Assembly: GCA_903928965.1 (NCBI GenBank)
Contig: CAIYSZ010000025.1
Span: 1 to 64,000 of the forward strand
Source of the DNA: an uncultured Pseudomonadota bacterium
Lineage (GTDB): Bacteria > Pseudomonadota > Gammaproteobacteria > Methylococcales > Methylomonadaceae
Direction of reading: 5' to 3'
DNA: 64,000 bases
The position numbers were made by a program, and so were the translations under genes. Every line of letters begins with the position of its first letter. Position 1 is the stretch's first letter. Below the pieces are notes generated by a model. It ran no database searches. It had not been told where the DNA came from and was given only the letters and a program-made list of their open reading frames with translations. This document shows, one piece after another, positions 36,617 to 44,708 of this stretch.

Positions 36617-37261
36617 ATGGGCGGCTTAGGCAGCGGTAGAAAATATCAACACGGCAAAAACACCACAGCCGGCCAGCGCTCGCTGGATGTGCGCTGGCTG
36701 CATCGGGAAGGCATGCTAGACAAATATTGTCCGCAAAGCATCATCTGGAGCCGTGCCGGCAAAACCGTGGACTCTATCCAGATCATTGCGCACCCGGACA
36801 ACATCATCCTAAAATACCAATACCGGCAACATGAACATGAAGCATGGAGGCATACCGAATACCCGGTGATGCTGGAATGGACGGCTTGCCGGTATGGCGG
36901 CCAACGGCCATGGTTTTTGTGTCCTGCCCAAGCTTGCGGACGGCGGGTGGCGATTCTGTATATCGGTAATGGCGGACTATTTACTTGCCGGCATTGCCGC
37001 CAGCTTGTCTATGTCAGCCAGAGGGAATCAGACCTCGACCGGATAATCCGCAAGGCCGATAAAATCCGCGATAGGCTAGAATGGCAACCTGGAATCATTA
37101 ACCCGCCCGGCGGCAAGCCCAAGGGCATGCATTGGCGCACTTATGAAAAACTGATGGCCGCGCATAATCACTGCGCGCTGCAAGCCTTGCGCGGGTTGGA
37201 TAGTCATAATGACAAGATCAAACGCAGGGTGGAAAAGTTGGAGGATCAATGGGGGCTTTAA
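36617..37261 (+). CDS. Zinc-ribbon protein of an integrative element
   Basis: 214 residues. N-terminal MGGLGSGRK, then a four-cysteine zinc ribbon (FLCPAQACGRR ... LFTCRHCRQL). The C-terminal third is basic and helical. Proteins with this GGxGSGR start and zinc ribbon recur in phage-like and integrative elements, function unknown to me; nucleic-acid binding is plausible. It is the last gene before the right attachment site, preceded by a ribosome site (ACAGGA) and a hairpin. Confidence 0.7.
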   Translation: MGGLGSGRKYQHGKNTTAGQRSLDVRWLHREGMLDKYCPQSIIWSRAGKTVDSIQIIAHPDNIILKYQYRQHEHEAWRHTEYPVMLEWTACRYGGQRPWFLCPAQACGRRVAILYIGNGGLFTCRHCRQLVYVSQRESDLDRIIRKADKIRDRLEWQPGIINPPGGKPKGMHWRTYEKLMAAHNHCALQALRGLDSHNDKIKRRVEKLEDQWGL

Positions 37262-37311
37262 ATCTGTTTCGCAAAAATATAGGTTTTTGACTTGAAGCCC
37301 TAGCAAAGCAG

Positions 37312-37336
37312 TAACGGCAACATAACGGCTACGAAA
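37312..37336 (+). repeat. Right copy of 25-bp island-end repeat
   Basis: Identical and parallel to 13552-13576. It ends 54 nt before the right attachment core. Together the copies would form the two arms of the circular attP. Confidence 0.7.
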
Positions 37337-37351
37337 CGAGGTATACCAGAA

Positions 37352-37382
37352 AAGCAAAAGGCTTGCATTTATGCAAGCCTTT
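37352..37382 (-). terminator. Island-supplied terminator of tRNA-Thr
   Basis: On the minus strand AAAGGCTTGCAT and ATGCAAGCCTTT form a perfect 12-bp stem with a 2-nt loop (37357-37382), followed by TTTGCTTTT. It begins 8 nt beyond the tRNA 3' end, the same spacing as the displaced terminator at 13341-13372 but with different sequence. The island therefore brought its own terminator. Confidence 0.75.
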
Positions 37383-37390
37383 GATAATTA

Positions 37391-37466
37391 TGGAGCTGGT
37401 GACAGGATTTGAACCCACGACCGGCTGATTACAAATCAGCTGCTCTACCAACTGAGCTACACCAGC
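37391..37466 (-). tRNA. tRNA-Thr (anticodon TGT), island insertion site
   Basis: 76 nt on the minus strand including encoded CCA. The acceptor stem GCTGGTG pairs with CACCAGC. D-arm AGCTCAGTTGGTAGAGC, anticodon stem CTGAT with loop TTTGTAA (anticodon TGT), and T-arm GTTCGAATC are all intact. The 3' 48 nt (37391-37438) are the attachment core shared with 13381-13428. Confidence 0.95.
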
Positions 37467-37476
37467 AATCCTATCA

Positions 37477-37482
37477 ATTATA
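37477..37482 (-). promoter_or_regulatory. Probable -10 box of tRNA-Thr
   Basis: A perfect TATAAT on the minus strand lies 10 nt upstream of the tRNA 5' end, immediately preceded by TG. The -35 region is not a good consensus match. Confidence 0.55.
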
Positions 37483-37545
37483 CAGACCTCATGCTACAAA
37501 CGCCAGTAGTTTGTGCGCGCCGGTTTATTTTGCGGTAACCGAGGC

Positions 37546-39792
37546 TTATAACTTCATCCAGCGCAAGCGGTTGGCGTTGCTGACCACGGTGACGGATGAC
37601 ATGGCCATGGCCGCGCCGGCGAGCATGGGGTTGAGCAGGACGCCGAACAGGGGGTAGAGCAGGCCGGCGGCGACCGGAATGCCGATGACGTTGTAGATGA
37701 ACGCGCCGAGCAGGTTTTGCTTGATGTTTTGCACGGTGAGTTGCGATAGGCGCATGGCTTCTTGCAGTTTTAGCAGCGAGCCTTGCAGCAGCACAATGTC
37801 CGCGCTTTCTATGGCCACGTCCGCGCCCGCGCCGATAGCGATGCCGACATTGGCTTGGGCTAGCGCCGGGGCGTCGTTGATGCCGTCGCCGACCATGCCG
37901 ACGATTTCGCCTTGTTGTTGCAGTTCCTTGATGACTTCCGCCTTGCCTTGCGGGGAGATTTGCGCCCTGACTTCACTAATGCCGGCTTCGGCGGCTATGG
38001 CTTTAGCGGTTACCGCATGGTCGCCGGTGACCATCAAGATTCTGACGCCGAGTTGACGCAGGTTTTGGATGGCTAGCGCGGAATCGGGTTTGATGGCGTC
38101 GGCCACGGCGATGACGCCGAGTACGCCCGGTTCGACGGCGGCCAGTAGCACGGGGGTTTGTCCGCGCGCCGCCAAGTCGGTGATGAGGGTTTGTTGCGCT
38201 TCGGTGGCTATGCCTTGCGCCGTGATTAGGGTTTCGTTGCCGAACCAGTATTGCACGCCGTCTATGACGCCGGTGACGCCTTGGCCGGCGATGGCTTGAA
38301 AACGCCGCGCCTTGGCCAGTTCCAGGTTTTGTTCCTGGGCGGCGGTCAGTATCGCCGCCGCCAGCGGGTGTTCTGAGCCGGCTTCCAGGCTGGCGGCTAG
38401 GCGCAGGATATGTTGATGGTCGCCGCTGAAGGCTTGAATGTCCGCCACGCCGGGCTTGCCGACTGTGACGGTGCCGGTTTTGTCCAGCACGATGCAGGTA
38501 AGTTTGCCGGCGCTTTGCAGGGCTTCGCCTTTGCGGATCAGAATGCCGGTTTGCGCGGCGCGGCCGACCGCGACCATGACCGAGATCGGCGTGGCCAGCC
38601 CTAGGGCGCATGGGCAGGCGATGACCAACACCGTCATGGAAGTGACAAAGGCGTATCCCAATGCCGGTTCGGGGCCGAACGCCCACCATACTAAAAAGGT
38701 GAAGGCTGATAAGGCTACCACCGCCGGTACAAACACGGCCGAGATTTTGTCCGCCAGGCGGGCGATGGCCGGTTTGGCGTTTTGCGCTTGGCGCACGCTG
38801 TGTATGATTTGCGCCAGCGCGGTGTCGCGGCCGATGCGGGTGGCGGTGAATAGAAAAGTGCCTTGTTTATTCAGGGTGCCGGCGGCGACGCTGTCACCCG
38901 CGTTTTTTTCCACTGGCATGGCTTCGCCGGTGAGCATGGCTTCGTCTATGCTGGAGTGGCCTTCGGTCAGCACCCCGTCCACCGGGATTTTTTCGCCGGG
39001 GCGGACGCGCACGGTTTCGCCGAGGCCGACGGTTTCAATGGCAACGTCTTGTTCTATGCCGTCGCGCACTACGCGCGCGGTTTTTGGTTGTAAACCGATC
39101 AGCGCGCGGATGGCGGCCGAGGTTTTGCCGCGGGCGCGGGTTTCCAGGGCGTTGCCGAGGTTGATGAAAGCCAGGATTACCGCCGAGGCTTCAAAATAGG
39201 CGTGCGCGGAGAGCGAGGGCAATTGCCGGTGGAAGTCGATGACGATAGTGGAGTAAAACCATGCCGAACCGGTGCCGAGTGCGATCAGGGTGTCCATGTT
39301 GGCTTGTCCGGCGCGGAACAATTTCCAGGCTCCGGCGTAAAAATGTCCGCCGGAGTAGTATAAGACGGCTAGGGTTAGCAGCGAAACTTTGCTCCAAAAG
39401 CTCGCGCCGTCGGCGGAGGCCATTTCGGGGAACCAGCCCAAGTGTCCGCCCAGCATCAGCGGCAGGCCCAGGGCGGCGGCTACCGCGGCTTTTTGCATCA
39501 AATCGCGGTAACGCGCTTCTTCCTGGGCTTGTTCCAAACTTGGGTCTTCCAGGCCTTCCATCACGGCGGCGTCATAGCCGGCGGATTTAAGGGCTTGTTT
39601 CATTAATTCCGGGTCGGCGTCGCCGATGACGGTGGCCGAATGGTCGGCGAAATTGACGCTGACGCTTTGCACTTGCGGAACGCCGGTCAGGGCGGTTTCA
39701 ACCGCCGCGATACAGCCGGCGCACCGCATGCCGAGGACGGATAAACGGATTTCGGCCGGACTTGCGGCTGGGGTTTCGGTCATGGCGCTCAT
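37546..39792 (-). CDS. copA: Copper-translocating P1B-type ATPase
   Basis: About 748 residues. One N-terminal HMA domain with GMRCAGC is followed by membrane helices, the actuator TGEAMPVEK, the intramembrane CPC in [13 protein letters not shown], the phosphorylation site DKTGTVTVG, the SEHPLA motif in the N-domain and [13 protein letters not shown] near the end. CPC with a single GMxCxxC HMA fits Cu+ export. ATG 39792 is chosen; the frame opens at TTG 39804. It lies directly downstream of a copZ-like chaperone gene, so the two form a copper operon, important in a methanotroph with copper-dependent methane oxidation. Confidence 0.92.
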   Translation of the reverse strand: MSAMTETPAASPAEIRLSVLGMRCAGCIAAVETALTGVPQVQSVSVNFADHSATVIGDADPELMKQALKSAGYDAAVMEGLEDPSLEQAQEEARYRDLMQKAAVAAALGLPLMLGGHLGWFPEMASADGASFWSKVSLLTLAVLYYSGGHFYAGAWKLFRAGQANMDTLIALGTGSAWFYSTIVIDFHRQLPSLSAHAYFEASAVILAFINLGNALETRARGKTSAAIRALIGLQPKTARVVRDGIEQDVAIETVGLGETVRVRPGEKIPVDGVLTEGHSSIDEAMLTGEAMPVEKNAGDSVAAGTLNKQGTFLFTATRIGRDTALAQIIHSVRQAQNAKPAIARLADKISAVFVPAVVALSAFTFLVWWAFGPEPALGYAFVTSMTVLVIACPCALGLATPISVMVAVGRAAQTGILIRKGEALQSAGKLTCIVLDKTGTVTVGKPGVADIQAFSGDHQHILRLAASLEAGSEHPLAAAILTAAQEQNLELAKARRFQAIAGQGVTGVIDGVQYWFGNETLITAQGIATEAQQTLITDLAARGQTPVLLAAVEPGVLGVIAVADAIKPDSALAIQNLRQLGVRILMVTGDHAVTAKAIAAEAGISEVRAQISPQGKAEVIKELQQQGEIVGMVGDGINDAPALAQANVGIAIGAGADVAIESADIVLLQGSLLKLQEAMRLSQLTVQNIKQNLLGAFIYNVIGIPVAAGLLYPLFGVLLNPMLAGAAMAMSSVTVVSNANRLRWMKL

Positions 39793-39804
39793 CGGCTGCG
39801 ACAA

Positions 39805-40014
39805 TTATTCAACGGTAAAACCGGCTTCGGTAATGGCGTCTTCCAAGTCTTCCACGCCCAATTTTGCCGGATCGTAGTTTACGGTCACGGTTTTTTGTTG
39901 CTGCGAGGCGTTCACGTCCAACACGCCGTCCAAAGCTTTTAATTTGTTGCTGACATTGTTTTCGCAGCCGCCGCATTTCATGCCGCTAACCGTTAGGGTA
40001 ATCAGTTCTGACAT
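39805..40014 (-). CDS. copZ: CopZ-like copper chaperone (HMA domain)
   Basis: 69 residues, a single heavy-metal-associated domain with the metal-binding GMKCGGC loop near the N-terminus. It would deliver Cu+ to the ATPase encoded immediately downstream. GGAGAA precedes the ATG. Length and domain agree with CopZ/Atx1 proteins. Confidence 0.9.
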   Translation of the reverse strand: MSELITLTVSGMKCGGCENNVSNKLKALDGVLDVNASQQQKTVTVNYDPAKLGVEDLEDAITEAGFTVE

Positions 40015-40056
40015 AGGTTTATTTCTCCATTAATAAATTGAGGTTGCGGAACCGGT

Positions 40057-40851
40057 TCATTCAAAATGGAACTCGACTTCGTAACCGGTATATTTGCGGA
40101 TATTGATGACGCCGCCGTCCAGCAGCCAGTATTGGCCTTTAACGCCGTGTAAAATTCCGCTTACAGTCTCGGTTTTTTCCAAATCGTAAGATTTTAATTT
40201 ATCCGGATAGTTCAGCACCGGATAAACGATTTCCAGCGGCTCCGCCTCGGCCGGGATTAAGCTTTGCTCGCCGTGCTCGGCGCGAATCCGCGCCAGTTCC
40301 GCGGCGCATTCGCCCAGCAGCGAGTCGCGCAAGGCCGGCAGGTCGAGCGCCGGCGGCGCTTGTTTCAGCATTTGCCGCCAATTGGTTTTATCGCTCACGC
40401 GCTTGGCCAGGGCCACCTCCGCCAATCCGGAAATATAGCGGCTGGCGGCGCGCAGTATCGGCAGGGCTTGCGCCGCGCCTTGATCCATCCAGCGGGTAGG
40501 TATTTGCGAATCGCGGGTGATGCCGACTTTCAAGCCGGAGGAGTTGGCCAGATAAACGGTATGCGGCTGGTTGCAGAATTTGTCGCCCCATTCCGGCTCG
40601 CGGCAAGTGCCGGCGGCGTAGTGGCAGAGTTCCGGCTGCGTGATGCAGCGGTCGCATTGCGCCAGTTTGATGAAGCAAGGGTAGCAATAACCTTGATTGT
40701 AGCTTTTTTTGGTTTTGCCGCCGCAGTGCACGCAAAAGATGCGCCCTGTGTACCGCAAGCGTAACGCGCGGCCCAGCAAGGGATTTAGCGGCGCTTCCTG
40801 CTCGCCGACGCGCAATGCGTATGTCACCGGATTGCGCCATTCCGTTATCAT
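40057..40851 (-). CDS. DUF2797 family protein
   Basis: About 264 residues. Four zinc-site-like cysteine groups occur in FCVHCGGK, GYCYPCF, QCDRC and CHYAAGTC, followed by VYLANSSGLKVGITRDSQIPTRW, partly reminiscent of a GIY-YIG-like segment. DUF2797 proteins have no established function. ATG 40851 (MITEWRNP) is taken; GTG 40872 would add seven residues. It is upstream of copZ and divergent from the phosphofructokinase gene. Confidence 0.82.
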   Translation of the reverse strand: MITEWRNPVTYALRVGEQEAPLNPLLGRALRLRYTGRIFCVHCGGKTKKSYNQGYCYPCFIKLAQCDRCITQPELCHYAAGTCREPEWGDKFCNQPHTVYLANSSGLKVGITRDSQIPTRWMDQGAAQALPILRAASRYISGLAEVALAKRVSDKTNWRQMLKQAPPALDLPALRDSLLGECAAELARIRAEHGEQSLIPAEAEPLEIVYPVLNYPDKLKSYDLEKTETVSGILHGVKGQYWLLDGGVINIRKYTGYEVEFHFE

Positions 40852-41109
40852 TTTTTCCAGACAGCCTATCACTTGTTAACCCTGGGTTTAATGCCATGCT
40901 TGCTATAATGACAGTTTTTAGGGTTAATACGCAAGCGAAACGGCGTGTTGGGTCATAAATGCTAGCATTTTAGCCGCCGATTAAGCGGCGGCTGGGTTTC
41001 GTTGATTGGCTTATGTTAGAATACTCGGGTTAGCCTTCGGCGCGCCAAGCGTGCGTTGAAAAGGTTTTACCGGATATCATTTTCCTTAACTCCTTAGTTT
41101 GATATACCT

Positions 41110-42339
41110 ATGAGCAAACCCAATAAAGTCGCTATCTTAACGGCGGGCGGTCTGGCCCCTTGTTTGAATTCCGCCATCGGCAGCCTGATTGAACGGTATA
41201 CCGAAATCGATCCGAGCATTGAAATCATTTGCTACCACAGCGGTTACAAGGGCCTGTTGCTAGGCGATTATTACACGGTTACGCCTGAAGTGCGCCGTAA
41301 CGCCGCCCTGTTGCAAAACTTTGGCGGTTCGGTGATCGGCAATAGCCGGGTAAAATTGACCAACGTCAAGGATTGCGTGAAACGCGGCTTGGTTAAGGAA
41401 GGTGAAGACCCGCAAAAAGTGGCCGCCGACCAGTTGGTCAAGGACGGCGTGGATATTCTGCACACCATAGGCGGTGACGACACCAACACCGCCGCCGCCG
41501 AGTTAGCCAAATTCCTGGCTAATAATAACTACGGCTTGAGCGTGATCGGCTTACCGAAAACCGTGGATAACGACGTGTTTCCGATCAAGCAATCCCTGGG
41601 CGCTTGGACTGCCGCGGAGCAGGGCGCGCGTTATTTCCGCAACGTGGTGGCCGAAAACAATGCCAACCCGCGCATGCTGATCGTGCACGAGGTAATGGGC
41701 CGTAACTGCGGCTGGTTGACCGCCGCCACCGCGCAAGCCTACTGCAAATTGCTGGATGCCGCTGAGTGGCTGCCTGAGTTGGGCTTGAGCCGCGAATCAT
41801 ATGAAGTGCACGCCGTGTTCGTGCCTGAAATGGCGATTGATTTGCATGCCGAGGCCGAGCGTTTGCGCGCGGTGATGGATACAGTGGATTGCGTGAATAT
41901 ATTCATTTCCGAGGGCGCCGGCGTTGAGGCTATTGTCGAGGAATTGCAAGCCAAGGGCCAGGAAGTGCCGCGCGACGCGTTCGGTCACATTAAACTGGAC
42001 GCGGTGAATCCGGGCAAATGGTTCGGCGAGCAATTCGCGGATTCCATAGGCGCGGAAAAAACCCTGGTGCAAAAATCCGGTTATTTCGCGCGCGCCGCCG
42101 CCGCCAACGTGGACGACATGCGTTTGATTAAATCCTGCGCCGATTTGGCGGTGGAATGCGCATTCCGCCGCGAGTCCGGGGTTATCGGCCACGACGAGGA
42201 CCAAAACAACATCTTGCGCGCCATTGAGTTCCCGCGCATCAAGGGCGGCAAGCCTTTCGACATTGATACGCCCTGGTTCGAGGAATTGTTGAAAGACATC
42301 GGCCAGCCTAAAGGCCATAAGGTTGAAGTCGGGCATTAA
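41110..42339 (+). CDS. pfp: Pyrophosphate-dependent 6-phosphofructokinase
   Basis: 409 residues. The phosphoryl-donor loop reads TIGGDDTNTAA with Asp124 where ATP-dependent enzymes have Gly, and Lys150 is present in LPKTVDNDVF; both are hallmarks of PPi-dependent enzymes. It interconverts fructose 6-phosphate and fructose 1,6-bisphosphate reversibly. In type I methanotrophs this enzyme replaces ATP-PFK in the ribulose-monophosphate/glycolysis route. It is apparently monocistronic, with a weak ribosome site. Confidence 0.93.
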   Translation: MSKPNKVAILTAGGLAPCLNSAIGSLIERYTEIDPSIEIICYHSGYKGLLLGDYYTVTPEVRRNAALLQNFGGSVIGNSRVKLTNVKDCVKRGLVKEGEDPQKVAADQLVKDGVDILHTIGGDDTNTAAAELAKFLANNNYGLSVIGLPKTVDNDVFPIKQSLGAWTAAEQGARYFRNVVAENNANPRMLIVHEVMGRNCGWLTAATAQAYCKLLDAAEWLPELGLSRESYEVHAVFVPEMAIDLHAEAERLRAVMDTVDCVNIFISEGAGVEAIVEELQAKGQEVPRDAFGHIKLDAVNPGKWFGEQFADSIGAEKTLVQKSGYFARAAAANVDDMRLIKSCADLAVECAFRRESGVIGHDEDQNNILRAIEFPRIKGGKPFDIDTPWFEELLKDIGQPKGHKVEVGH

Positions 42340-42612
42340 GCGCCGGTTCTGACTGGGCTTGAAATCCGCCCCCGGCGCATTGAAGTCTGGGGCGGTTTTT
42401 ATGCGCTATATCAATCGCGGCAAGAGTATTTGCGCGTGCAAAAAGATACCGTGGGGCGGTTGCAGGAAAAATTGATTGAGACGCAGGAAGCGCTTGGGCA
42501 AACGGCGCAAGCGCTTGGAAAAACAAAGCAAGAACTAGGGCAAACCGCGCGGAAGCTGGGTGGAGTCGAAGCTGAAAATGCACGCCTGAAGGCCTTGCCG
42601 GCGCAAAAGTAA
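42340..42612 (+). pseudogene. Degenerate coding remnant with coiled-coil tail
   Basis: The frame of the phosphofructokinase stays open after its TAA for 90 codons to TAA at 42610-42612. It has no ATG; GTG 42436 or TTG 42430 could only give about 60 residues. The translation has RRIEVWGGFYALYQSRQEYL and then a coiled-coil heptad tail (ETQEALGQTAQALGKTKQEL). This resembles the tail of larger proteins such as Uma2-family members, so it may be a decayed gene end. A real short protein cannot be excluded. Confidence 0.35.
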
Positions 42613-42621
42613 CTAGCGGGT

Positions 42622-43383
42622 TCAATTTGTATCCATAGGGCCTTGAACGATCCGCAGATAACGTTCCAAGGCGGCTTGCTCCAGGCTGGCTACCAGTTCA
42701 ATAAACCGACTATAATCGCCGCGGGTATGCGCGGTATCCAGGGCCTCGTAATAGACCAAACGATTTTCGACCGGAATGATCACCGGTAAATAACCTTGCC
42801 GGATCAGTTCAAAGTTCATCAATAAGCGCGAGGTGCGGCCGTTGCCATCGACAAACGGATGGATACCGACGAAATCGACGTGCAAGCGGGCGGCGCATTC
42901 CACCGGATGCATCAATGAAGTCCTCTTCTGATACCAGTCCATCAACCCCGCCATTGCTTCCGGCACCTTGATGTAATCCGGCGGCAGATGCTCGGCGCCG
43001 GCGATCACCACGTTTTCCTGCCGGTATTGGCCGGCATTGCGGTTGTCGATGTTTTTCAGCACCAGATGATGAATGGATTTGATTTGCCACTCGCTCAAGG
43101 CTTCCTGGTTTTGCACGATGGCTTCGACATAATCAATGGCTTCCTTGTGATTGATGACCTCGAAATGCTCGCGCAACGGCTTGCCGCCTATGGTGATGCC
43201 TTCCAGTACCACTTTGGTTTCTTTCAGGGTTAAGGTATTACCCTCAATGGCATTGGAATGGTAAGTCCATTCCAGCACTTGCTGTTCGTGTAGAGTACGA
43301 ACAGTGTGTTCCGGCAACGGCCGCAAACAGTCCAGTTGGGACCTGAGACGATCAATTTCGGCGAAACGAGCGATAGCGTTCAT
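42622..43383 (-). CDS. Fic-domain protein (putative AMP-transferase, class II)
   Basis: 253 residues. The Fic core is HPFVDGNGR at 175-183 followed by TSRLLMN, with the catalytic His175. The N-terminal inhibitory helix motif S-x-x-x-E-G is present as SNAIEGN (43-49), so Glu47 could block ATP, as in class II Fic proteins with intramolecular inhibition. Substrate is unknown. Its ATG overlaps by 4 nt the stop of a 54-codon upstream ORF. Confidence 0.9.
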   Translation of the reverse strand: MNAIARFAEIDRLRSQLDCLRPLPEHTVRTLHEQQVLEWTYHSNAIEGNTLTLKETKVVLEGITIGGKPLREHFEVINHKEAIDYVEAIVQNQEALSEWQIKSIHHLVLKNIDNRNAGQYRQENVVIAGAEHLPPDYIKVPEAMAGLMDWYQKRTSLMHPVECAARLHVDFVGIHPFVDGNGRTSRLLMNFELIRQGYLPVIIPVENRLVYYEALDTAHTRGDYSRFIELVASLEQAALERYLRIVQGPMDTN

Positions 43384-43544
43384 AATTCATCGACCTTCAC
43401 GCGGTGTTTGCCGGTGAGCGGTTGTTGCATCCAGACTTTTTTCACCTGCTTCAAGCAAGCGAGTTTTTGTTGCAGGGTTTCAATTTTGGGGTTGGCTAAG
43501 GGATGCCCAGCGCGAAAAGTGGCAATTTGTTTTAGGAGCTTCAT
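43380..43544 (-). CDS. Small basic protein coupled to fic
   Basis: 54 codons from ATG 43544. It begins MKLLKQIATF, is Lys/Gln-rich and ends KVDEL; the middle (ETLQQKLACLKQVKKVW) is amphipathic and helical. The TGA overlaps the fic ATG (ATGA), an arrangement typical of co-translated partners. There is no strong ribosome site. It is not an obvious FicA antitoxin, and the inhibition motif is already within Fic, so a partner role is speculative. Confidence 0.5.
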   Translation of the reverse strand: MKLLKQIATFRAGHPLANPKIETLQQKLACLKQVKKVWMQQPLTGKHRVKVDEL

Positions 43545-43598
43545 ATCATGCTTACAATCTTGAATGCTTTGATGCCTATCTTAGACAAAAATATTGCA

Positions 43599-44510
43599 TC
43601 ATACCTGTTGATGCAAAAATACATTCTCGCCGCCTGCGCGCGCCGCGCGCTGTTGTTCTAGTTCCATTTGCTCGGCCGCCGCCATTTCGGGGGTTTCCAG
43701 GGTGAGCGGGCCTAGGCGGCCGGCGCGTAATTCGGTTAAAAATAATTTGGCGGCGCGGGGCAAATCCGGTTCGCCGCCGGCGCGCAGGCAGCCGCGGCGG
43801 GCGGCGATTTCAGTCAGGGCGGCTCCGGCGTCGGCGGGCGGGTTTGTTAAGCGGTAACGCTGTTGCAATAAGGGCCGATAAGCCAGTAGTAAATAATCCA
43901 GCGCGAACAGAGCGATGTCGTCGTATTCGAACGCAGTGTCTCTAATAGCCCCGGTTACCGCTAGGCGGTAGCCGCTGTTGCGGTTTTCCAGGTTCGGCCA
44001 CAGTATGCCCGGCGTGTCCGACAAGATGATGTCGTCGCCGAGGTTGATTTTTTGTTGCATCTTGGTTACCGCCGGTTCGTCGCCGGTTTTGGCAATGGCG
44101 CGCCCGGCTAGGATGTTGATCAGTGTGGACTTGCCGACATTCGGTATGCCCATGATCATGCAGCGGATGACGCGGCCGGAGGCTTGCCGCCGCGCCGCCA
44201 TGGCGGCGCACATGGGCTGGATGCGGCGGATTTTATCCGGTTGCCGGGTGCTGACCGCTAGGGTTTTCACGCCTTGTTCGCGTTCCATACTGGCTTGCCA
44301 GCGGTGGGTAAGTTCCGGGTCGGCCAAATCGCTTTTCGCCAGTACCCGGATGGTCGGTTTGTCCTGACGCAGCCTGGCCAGCATCGGATTTTGGCTGCTG
44401 AACGGAATCCGCGCGTCCAGCACCTCAATCAATACGTCAATATCGGGCAGGGCGGCTTTGATTTCCTTGCCGGCTTTGTGCATATGTCCAGGGAACCATT
44501 GAATTCGCAT
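43599..44510 (-). CDS. ylqF: YlqF/RbgA-type ribosome biogenesis GTPase
   Basis: 303 residues, circularly permuted GTPase: the G4-like LAKSDLAD precedes G1 GIPNVGKSTL and G3 DTPGILWP. The N-terminus IQWFPGHMHKAGKEI is the family signature. These GTPases act in late large-subunit assembly. Monocistronic appearance; divergent from nothing nearby. Confidence 0.92.
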   Translation of the reverse strand: MRIQWFPGHMHKAGKEIKAALPDIDVLIEVLDARIPFSSQNPMLARLRQDKPTIRVLAKSDLADPELTHRWQASMEREQGVKTLAVSTRQPDKIRRIQPMCAAMAARRQASGRVIRCMIMGIPNVGKSTLINILAGRAIAKTGDEPAVTKMQQKINLGDDIILSDTPGILWPNLENRNSGYRLAVTGAIRDTAFEYDDIALFALDYLLLAYRPLLQQRYRLTNPPADAGAALTEIAARRGCLRAGGEPDLPRAAKLFLTELRAGRLGPLTLETPEMAAAEQMELEQQRAARAGGENVFLHQQV

Positions 44511-44621
44511 GCTTAATCCTTACCCAACGTTGTATAAAAATAAATAATGGTCAGGTAATGGTTCACATCCGCCTTTGAATAATGGGAAATGGGGGGGATT
44601 TATTTGATGAATCTCCCCTAG

Positions 44622-44667
44622 CCCCTCTTTTTTTAAAAAGAGGGGAGCTGGGCGCTTACCGCCCAGC
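44622..44667. terminator. Paired hairpins downstream of the TPR lipoprotein gene
   Basis: CCCCTCTTTTT (44622-44632) pairs with AAAAAGAGGGG (44635-44645), and GCTGGGCG (44647-44654) pairs with CGCCCAGC (44660-44667). They lie 40-90 nt beyond the end of the minus-strand gene at 44709 and could end its transcript. The first has the look of a dispersed intergenic repeat. Confidence 0.5.
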
Positions 44668-44708
44668 CTTACGGGAACGGCGGTCGATGGAGAGCTGATG
44701 CTCTAAGT

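Larger units (their letters stand above)
13381..37438. mobile_element. Integrative genomic island in tRNA-Thr carrying BREX, Gabija-like and Septu-like modules
   Basis: About 24 kb bounded by a 48-bp perfect direct repeat formed by the 3' part of tRNA-Thr (13381-13428 and 37391-37438). Contents from left: tyrosine integrase, the minus-strand defence operon (brxL to brxA), and four plus-strand element-type genes. The intact tRNA is at the right end, the displaced 3' fragment at the left. A further 25-bp direct repeat lies inside each end. No conjugation or structural phage genes are present, so it is a non-conjugative integrative element or a decayed one. Confidence 0.88.

Noticed and set aside
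38438-39199. 253-codon plus-strand frame opposite copA
   Set aside because: Antisense shadow of the copper ATPase, whose motifs are complete on the minus strand; the translation is low-complexity Ala/Ser/Arg.
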